Of a stretch of 64,000 nucleotides of DNA, positions 56,969 to 64,000 are shown piece after piece. The notes under the pieces are model-generated. The model ran no database searches, was not told the origin of the DNA, and saw only the letters and a list, made by a program, of their open reading frames with translations. The position numbers and the translations under genes were made by a program. Location: contig LGRX02035088.1 of NCBI GenBank assembly GCA_001247695.2, positions 1 through 64,000 on the forward strand, given 5' to 3'. The stretch's first letter is position 1. Every line of letters begins with the position of its first letter. The DNA is from Cymbomonas tetramitiformis. Its lineage: Eukaryota > Chlorophyta > Pyramimonadophyceae > Pyramimonadales > Pyramimonadaceae.

Positions 56969-57160
56969 GTGGCAGCGGTGGCCAAGGAGGAGGGGGTAAA
57001 AGGCTGCTGGAAATCCCAGTTTGGTAACGTTATCGACAAGAGGAAAAAAGTGAATATCTCTTCGACTAGTGATCGGAATCTTGCACACAAGGGGGCTGTG
57101 GACATCTACAAGAGTCTCCGGATGGGAATGTATGGTGTTAACCCCAAATATAAACCCTAA
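56969..57160 (+). pseudogene. protein fragment of a dispersed family (plus strand)
   Basis: Ends HKGAVDIYKSLRMGMYGVNP, which matches NTDAMDIYKTISMGICG encoded on the minus strand at about 57,795-57,735. Both are C-terminal fragments of an unrecognised repeated ORF. Confidence 0.4.
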
Positions 57161-57682
57161 ACATGTCGAGATCCATCACTGGAAAGGTCTGGAACCATAT
57201 ACCATATGCGGCCAACGAATATCGCGATATATGATATATATTATATGAAGATATATAACTTAGCCGGGTAAATATTCAGCTATACATAGTAACCTAGACA
57301 CCATCTAGATTATAGTAGATACCATTATCGTCGTGTACCTTAGTATATGTTAGCATACACGCAAGTGGAACGGATGAGACAATCATTTCATATCACTGCC
57401 AGACAACAGTTCATCATACACTGACTAAAGTTTGCAGAATACCACAAGTGAATGTACGCACGTCATTCCAGGTTCCCGATTCCACATCGTTCCGGGACAG
57501 TCACGGTGGGCGCTGGGAGGCTTAAGTATGGGGGGGCTTAAGTTGGGGGTGGTTTTAACGCGCGTTTTAACGCCAAAAGGGATGCACGTTTGAACGCGTT
57601 ATGCGTTATTACCAACCTAGACACCAAGTTTTTCGACTAGCACACACTCTATCTGATATTGGATGATATTCATCATCCAATA

Positions 57683-58006
57683 TCATCCCACCATGGCCCA
57701 ACGTGCGCGGGGTAGAGATAAATAAAGAATTGAGGGTTTAGGGTTTAGGGTTTCACAACCACAGATTCCCATTGAGATAGTCTTGTAGATGTCCATAGCA
57801 TCCGTATTTGCATCAAATTGGCAAACTCGATCGCAACAAAACAAAAACGACCGGGGCCTTCCGTTTCGGATATAGCTTATGAAACTTGATTTTTTACATA
57901 TATCAAGGCATTCGTAAGTTACATATTCAACGTGCAAGGCCTGCGGATGAATATCCTTGAAACCCCACGGTCTCGAAGGGTGCTCAGATTTTGTATTGAC
58001 AGTCAT
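57683..58006 (-). pseudogene. protein fragment of a dispersed family (minus strand, first copy)
   Basis: Contains SEHPSRPWGFKDIHPQA, NGRPRSFLFCCDRV and DAMDIYKTISMGIC. The first two recur at 58,596-58,378 (minus) as CEYHSKPSHFEDTYLQAF and KGRPLLFSLCSDQV. A repeated, decayed gene or transposon ORF, not recognised. Confidence 0.4.
57733..57754 (+). repeat. short interstitial TTTAGGG repeat
   Basis: Three head-to-tail AGGGTTT units, the plant and green-algal telomere repeat. Too short to be a chromosome end. Confidence 0.8.
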
Positions 58007-58096
58007 GTATGAGGGGAACAGACTCGTGCAGATCGTTCCGAAGGCGTTGCCTTACTCATCGACGTAAATGGTTTATTATTATCAGATTTTGTTCTA

Positions 58097-58266
58097 CAGT
58101 GCGTGCTCACATATAAGAATATCATGCTATAAGAATATCGGACCGGAAATGCTAGACAACTGTTATGTGCTTATATATGGGCGTAATGTGCTTAAGTATG
58201 GAAAACTGCTAAGAATATTCGGTCCAACCCCGATTTTCCGATATTCTTATATATGAGCACGCACTG
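58097..58266. mobile_element. Tc1/mariner-type MITE, copy 2 (170 bp)
   Basis: Inverted repeats CAGTGCGTGCTCA...TGAGCACGCACTG continuing inward as ATATAAGAATATC; flanked by TA on both sides (58,095-58,096 and 58,267-58,268). A TA duplication with CAGT ends is typical of Tc1/mariner. Confidence 0.9.
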
Positions 58267-58343
58267 TAATGTTAATATAATACAACCCAGCCCTAAAAAT
58301 AATTCCGACAAAGGCCTTCCCTTCACTTGCGGCCTATGAAACC

Positions 58344-58600
58344 TTGGGAAATAAATATCAACAATATGGTGAAGTTATCACCGGACGCAGAAGGCTTGCA
58401 GATAAGTATCCTCAAAATGCGAAGGTTTCGAATGGTACTCACATTTTGGGCGAACCCAAACCCAAACCCAAACTTGATCGGAGCATAATGAAAACAGCAA
58501 AGGCCTTCCCTTCACAGAATTGGAAGATACATATTCCAATGTATTCGCAATACAGTAATCACTCACCTTTAAGAAAACCCGGCGATAAGAAACCATCCAG
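58344..58600 (-). pseudogene. protein fragment of a dispersed family (minus strand, second copy)
   Basis: Second copy of the fragment at 57,683-58,006, interrupted by the MITE at 58,553. Confidence 0.35.
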
Positions 58601-58892
58601 CTTTTGGGGGGGTAAAGTTGTCGAGAAAAGCTGGCTGGTTTTTTTGAGCTATGGAATCCTCGAAAATAAGAAATATGGGTGCTGGCGCCGCAGGCGGAAA
58701 TTTTTGAAAATGTCGCCTTTTTAAGTGTGTATCATTGGACTTTTAAGAGAATTGCTGGCTGATTGAAAGAAAATACTTGCTAATTCTTACCGATTCCATA
58801 GGACGCTGGCGCTGGCGGGGGGGGTACGCAAGTTGGTGGAATTAGCTGGCTGACCCCAAATCTCCGGTTTTCTTAAAGGTGAGTGATTACTG
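58553..58892. mobile_element. Tc1/mariner-type MITE (340 bp)
   Basis: 27-bp perfect inverted repeats starting CAGTAATCACTCACCTTTAA; TA at 58,551-58,552 and 58,893-58,894. A different family from the MITE at 58,097. No coding capacity. Confidence 0.9.
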
Positions 58893-58894
58893 TA

Positions 58895-61600
58895 AATTAA
58901 TAGCCTTAGCACTGTGGAATGAATCAAAATCTCTTGCCTAGAAAACTTCATAAACAAATATTTGGTTTATATTGATTCAATTTGTATGATGGTATAGATT
59001 TGTGTATCATATGCTAGTACCCATTTCAGTTGCAAGTTGTTTTCTGGGAATTGAAGCATCCGAATACGCGCATTCGTAAACGTGTACCGTGCATGCTGCC
59101 CTAAATTGCACATGGATGTACCCATATTTGCATACTCATATATGGCATACTTGCATGTGAACAAAGATGCAACAAAAAAGTCTACCGTGGCTCGCCGAGT
59201 ACGAAAGCATCACGCATAACTCGAAATGTATGCAATATTCTGTAATAAAACTTGCGGGACGACTTACGTGTTACGCTTGCGTGGCGCATTTCAGATGACG
59301 TGACAATAACTTTTAGACGACGATATTTGTATCGAAATGAAGGTTTTTAGACGACGATCGATATTCAATTATTCCCAATTTTTGGTTCGTTGGCGTTGGT
59401 TTGGCTGACGTCGTGTTCTCTCCATGCCATATAAACTTCGTCGAAGGAAGCGAGCGGGCGCTATTAACCGCAACCGTTCGTGCAGGCGAACTATTCGCGA
59501 CGCTCAGTCGCAACCAACCACTGCCTATTTCAAATAAGCCGAGAACGCGCGTGATGTTGCGTTGCAGATGAGGAACCATACAGTACTATTTCAATGACAT
59601 ATCGATGATACCTGCAATGTGATTTTGCCTCTCGTGCCCGCCACCAATAATGCTGATAACATGTCCTCAATGCGTCTTAACGCTGCGAATACGCGAATCG
59701 ACACGCGCTTGCCGCTCAAAAAACAGCGGACCAGACGGTTTAATTTTTTTCTGAAGCATAATTTGCGGTCGCGAGAGACGTATAAAATCGATAATTGACC
59801 AAAATCCAAATATTTTTTAAACGACGATTTTTTTAAAATGAATTTTCAAAAATCCGTGCAAAAGGTCAGCTTATCTGAGTCGCGGATGTGGTCATATTAT
59901 TATTGCTTGGGGCTTGTCGCGGGGCCCTTGGGGCTTGTCGCTAGGCCCTTTGACTACCTAGCTTGTTTTATCGGATTATCGCGTTTATGGGGGGAAACGA
60001 TTATTTTGGGACGGAAAGCGATTTGTTTTCTACCGGGGGATGGGGTTGGGGATGGGGGATGGGGGGGGTTCGAAATCAAAATCGAGAATAAAACTTTTAG
60101 GGAGCTCGCAAAATTTATTATATATTCTGAATCTATGCTAAAATAACCGCAGTAGGACTACTTCTATTCTAAACTGAACCCATTTATATTCTAAAATTGA
60201 TAATATTTCGTGTAGAGAGAGACAAATATCATAGGTTTCCTTGCCAAGTTGGGTACCAAGCAAGGCCGGGTATCGAAGTTCTCCGGCCGCGTCGATAGTT
60301 TTCGATAAGTTTCGAATGAAAATATATCGATATGAATAAGTGCTCATCGTACGGGTCGATCGATGTGAATAGGTTCACTGTCCGACTAAATAAATGACAA
60401 TACTTTTCAAAGGGAAATATTGATTGTCGATCGTTATGAATACGTATCGTTATAACAATAAGTGACCACTATTTTGCACTTATCAATATATCGACAAATA
60501 AATATCAGTACGTATGGCTGGGTCCATATCACAGAAACGCGGTAGTTCCGGCAGTTGGTGGGAGACTTACGATGAGATGTTCAGGGGGCAGAGGCAGTGT
60601 GCAGAAATTATACAACCATCACAAGATTTTCTCTTGAAAATTTATAAATTAACTTTATAGTGGAGCGCCCCCTGAATTTTCGAAACACTTCGGACTTGAC
60701 CGCGCTTCAAGTAAGCGGTGAAATAACCCCTTTGGGGCATTTTAAAGCAGCTCTAGCGCAGTATTTTATTTTATTTGGTAACAATATTTTGTTTCAGAAT
60801 GTCCACGCCTTGTTGTGGGCCACTCTAGAAGAGTTTTACGCTAGCGCTTGGAACGCTCTTTGGCTTTGGGAAGTTTCGACGAGATGGTGCACTACGATCT
60901 TCTAACAGTTGATTTGTATTTTATTTCCGTTATATTGTATGGTAACATGACAATTTTCTAGCTACGCTTAATCATACGCGTTTGCACTCGAAGTTTCTCT
61001 TGTTCACAAATTCACAGATCGGCAGACCCTTCGATAGCGGTAAACCTGCTATTCTGACGGCGGTTTGGACTTTACCGGCGTCTTCCTCGCGGAAATCTAG
61101 TAATCTACCCCATTTAAGTATTTTCATCACTTCATTTGGTTAACTTTGGAGGAGATGGGTGATCTCTTCGCAACCCTATCTTTTTGACGACAGTTCTTTT
61201 CAGTTTGCATTGCGAACGTGGCATTAGCTCAAACAGAGCGCCAAACTGCGGTTTGGAGGTCTCGGTTAAAACCCGGGATGCCACACAATAGAAGAGTGTT
61301 CAACGACACTCGTTTACTTACCTTTTCCTTTTTGAAAGATTCGCAGGTTTTCAGACCCTTCGATAGCGGGAAAACCGCTATTTTCACGACTATTTTGACT
61401 TCACGAGCGTTTTCCTCGGGGGGACTAAAACCCCGCACGGCCGACCCTTGGTGCGCGCAGGGCCCGAAAATAAGGGATTCGGCCCGTAGGGTCGATTCTA
61501 GGGGGGATGCAGGCCCCGAAAATCAGGGATTCTGCCGATTTCTCATTTCAGGAATATGGGTGAAAACCCCACGTATTTCGTATGTCCACCCCACGCGTGT
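58895..61600. other. stretch without recognised genes
   Basis: No supported coding region. It includes a G-rich run at about 60,040-60,070, a possible terminus of the CAAGG...TATCGA hAT family at about 60,264, TATCGATA-type motifs to about 60,510, and two diverged copies of a segment around CAGACCCTTCGATAGCGG (about 61,021-61,100 and 61,345-61,430). The latter resembles the R1 internal region. ATCAGGGATT/GGCCCG motifs recur at 61,450-61,545. Confidence 0.45.
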
Positions 61601-61626
61601 GTTTTGCCCCGCACGTGGGGTGTTGT

Positions 61627-62507
61627 TCATGGGGATACCAATTTCACCCCCACACTGGGGGGGAATATTAGATCCTCTTATGTCACCCCTCGCCCTGAGG
61701 TGCCACGTCAGCAGTCACCATCTTGCAGTTCTCCTCGATAATAAAACACCTAAGGTATTTTACTATCTCACTCATCTTAGTCTTCGTGTGTATCTGCGAG
61801 TGTCCGACTGTTTTTGGAGTCCAACCTGGATATATATATATATATATTACATACATATTTCAGGTTCTCCATTAGGTTATGGGACCCTTACACGCTTATT
61901 TTTTACCTCGTTGAATCGTTGAAAAGATCGCTTCGCGCCCGGCGATTCTATCCGACGTTTTTCTTTTACCGACATTTTCTTTACCGACACTTCTGCCGAC
62001 ATTCTTACCGACACTTTTACCGACAACGGCCGCCTTGCCTTCGCACCGGTCACATCCGGCATGTCCGACATTTTTCTTTTACCGACATTTTCTTTACCGA
62101 CACTTATGCCGGCATTTACCGACACTCTGGCCGGCAGCGCCTCTGCTGCCGGAAGATTGGCTTATCGCACGGCGTTTTTGACCTGACCGGCGTTTTCCCC
62201 GTCGGATTCTACCTCAATTAGACTTTTTCATCGCCCGATTTGCTTAATTTTACGAAAAGTTCTCTTTTCGTTTGTGGACCCTATCTATCCTTGGGTTTGC
62301 AGAATTCTGCACTCAGCGGTCAGCGGCCATGTCCACTGCGCGCCAGCGTGCGCGTATGGCCGGTGTGCGTTCAGCGTTGGCATCTATTCGACTACATCGA
62401 CGACATTCTACCCTTGGCTTTGGTCTGGCGGTGTCTGGTGGTGCTTACGCACCAGACACCAAGCACGACTCCGACAATTTCAACATCAGCGAGAACGAGT
62501 GCCTTGA
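61627..62507 (+). mobile_element. second R1 element, left unit and internal region
   Basis: The LTR-like unit 61,627-61,874 matches 49,891 and 55,508. It is followed by two long units of CTTTTACCGACATTTTCTTT repeats (about 61,960-62,125), the CAGCGCCTCTGCTGCC segment, and an ATG. The right-hand unit would lie beyond the window: sequence at about 63,890-64,000 already matches 55,390-55,490 just before the R1 unit. Confidence 0.6.
62329..62507 (+). CDS. R1 internal ORF, N-terminal part
   Basis: Starts MSTARQRARMAGVRSALASI and continues through SGGAYAPDTKHDSDNFNISE to the transposon inserted at 62,508. The first half is basic and Ser/Ala-rich. The start region is shared with 54,808, so it is not a random frame. 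Function unknown. Confidence 0.4.
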
Positions 62508-62853
62508 TGGCTGCTATCCCATGGTCCTTGTGGGAGGACCATAATCGATTATGGTCCTCCCACAAGGACCAATGTTGCAAGAATTTAATTGGGCATTGGT
62601 TCGGATCTAGAAGGCGCGCCCAATGATTTTTAGTATCAATGGGACATATATTAATTACTTCGATGCTTGGTCCGGCCTGGATCCACCCAAGATATCCATG
62701 GCGTTCGCATTTGCGACAAGCACCCTCAACTTTTTCAGATTGCATTTTTTGAAAATTCAAAAAGGCACAAAAAGATACGATATCTTCAATATTTTTTGGG
62801 GAATAGTATGTGCAGGCTACACCTGCGTCCATGCGATCATATCGATCGTATAC
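62508..62853 (+). mobile_element. 4-bp-TSD DNA transposon family, copy 3, truncated
   Basis: Starts TGGCTGCTATCCC after TTGA and shows the family's double palindrome as a perfect 48-bp palindrome at 62,523-62,570. It matches the inner part of copy 2 for about 280 bp (CTTCGATGCTTGGTCCGGCC, CAATATTTTTTGGGG), then breaks at about 62,853. The right end is not found. Confidence 0.85.
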
Positions 62854-63889
62854 AGTAAGTCGCGGTCTATAAGAAAAAGTAAAAATTTCGCTAGCGCTGG
62901 TCGCTTAATCTGACGGTCCCAGATTCTCGTCTCTAGCGTCGTGAATTTCTTATTGGAGGATGCCATATTTGTCACGCATAGCGTCGAGTTTTTCTTAATT
63001 TCGACATGAGATGACAGGTAGATTGGATCTCAGCGTTGATTTCTTATCTGCCGAGCCGGGTTGATACTTTATTCTCCACATTTGTAATTCGGCCACCCGT
63101 GGCATGCATGGTATGGCGGACGATTACTGCGGTGGATGAACACTGTTAAATGTCAAATAAGCCCTATATGATTGATAAATAAACCCTATATGTTTGGACT
63201 ATATATACTAATTAGGTTGACGAATCCGTCTAGCGTCAGTTTTTTCTTAATCGGAGGATTTTCAAGACCTCTCCCATGGAAAATCTAGCGGGTGGTTTCT
63301 TACCTTTTTCTAACTTTTGGAGAGAAAACTAGCGGCTGGTTTCTTGTCACAGATCAAAGGATATGTGCACACACACAATGTGCTAAAGATTATTATGAAT
63401 TCAAACCCTAAGTTATTTACGCGTTATACCTAGGAAATATGGTTTGCCCCTCCGACATATGCACGCACACTCACATGCGTGTAAACTGCAATTTTGAATG
63501 TTGAGGTGTGCACCGTTGTCTACACATTGACGTTAGGTCATACTTTAGCTATATAACACTTCAGTTTGGTCGAGATAGCCCACTGCATGGTGTATAAGGG
63601 TGCTCAAAGTCGATGTACCCAAGCGATGTACCCAAGATTTTGCCCTTTAAAAAAATCGGAAAATCTGAAAATGGGCATCCAAACACGGTCCGCCTAACCT
63701 CACTATTAACCAAAGGGCGTCAGATGAGTGGTTAGGCACCTCACGGGAGGTGTTATGGACAACACATATTATGCATATGGTCATCGGATTGGTATTGAGA
63801 CTCCGCGAGACGTATATGCGCAAGGCCTCTTGGGTACATCCCGATGTACCCAAGAGAGGGTAATGGACACCTAGAGCACGCATTACTGG
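62854..63889. other. stretch without recognised genes, with a GATGTACCCAAG inverted pair
   Basis: Motif TAGCG followed by CTT(A/C)TT recurs several times at 62,890-63,340. GATGTACCCAAG occurs twice at 63,612-63,635 and as a palindromic pair at 63,828-63,853, so 63,611-63,853 could be a small inverted-repeat element. No coding region supported. Confidence 0.4.
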
Positions 63890-64000
63890 ATCAGCGCAGG
63901 CGGAGCCGTACTAGCTGGGTTGCAAAAGACCCCTTGAATCATGTAGGTGTGTTCAATTAGGGTTTGCTGTGCTTGTGGTTTGGGATGCTGTTGTGGCACC
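63890..64000 (+). repeat. R1 internal 3' segment, runs out of the window
   Basis: GTACTAGCTGGG, CCCCTTGAAT and GTTCAATTAGGGTTT match the order at 55,399-55,455 upstream of the R1 right unit. Confidence 0.7.

Noticed and set aside
61218..61922. Plus-strand frame of 234 residues
   Set aside because: It runs through dispersed repeats and an R1 unit with a TA microsatellite; no protein-like conservation.

Overview
The window looks like nuclear DNA from a flagellated eukaryote, most plausibly a green alga of prasinophyte type; this is an inference and no species can be named. The evidence is spliced genes with GT-AG introns of about 60-700 bp, a flagellar tubulin glycylase-like TTLL gene, and a short plant-type TTTAGGG run at about 57,733. 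There are no prokaryotic operons, ribosome binding sites or CRISPR arrays. Most of the window is transposable elements, many nested and many with readable target-site duplications (TSDs).

Layout. 2-6,415 is a Ty1/copia retrotransposon (gag, protease, integrase, reverse transcriptase, RNase H), cut by one in-frame stop and three frame changes. 6,948-8,272 is a truncated copy of a Ty3/gypsy gag; a fuller Ty3 copy lies at 12,216-17,455. That Ty3 copy carries a 278-bp hAT-type MITE (14,171-14,448) and a 1,078-bp element with a 4-bp TSD (16,265-17,342). 17,895-20,522 is a minus-strand gag-like remnant, itself split by a Harbinger-like element (18,402-18,934) and a second copy of the 4-bp-TSD family (19,325-20,413). 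21-29 kb is mostly repeats with small ORFs. 29-33 kb holds minisatellites and a 1.2-kb palindrome carrying two divergent copies of one unknown gene.

Two convincing host genes are present. A TTLL3/8-like ligase runs from about 34.9 to 39.7 kb on the plus strand. Its largest recognised intron is a 54-bp minisatellite whose every unit carries splice-site-like sequences. An Mpv17/PMP22-family membrane protein gene with five exons lies at 47,093-48,717 on the minus strand; the exon phases agree throughout.

44.6 kb to the end is again nested mobile DNA: a 948-bp hAT-type element; a short LTR-like family (R1, units of about 250 bp at 49.9, 55.5 and 61.6 kb) flanking a small internal region; a 331-bp foldback with tRNA-like arms; a 2.07-kb element with TGTTG...CAACA termini that carries a spliced, integrase-like gene; a 1.63-kb hAT element coding for a BED zinc-finger protein; and three Tc1/mariner-type MITEs with TA duplications.

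Nested insertions give a relative history. Removing the element plus one TSD copy gives a continuous reading frame at 16.3-17.3 kb, 18.4-18.9 kb and 19.3-20.4 kb, which supports the boundaries given here. All family names come from reading motifs and termini by eye; no database search was run.
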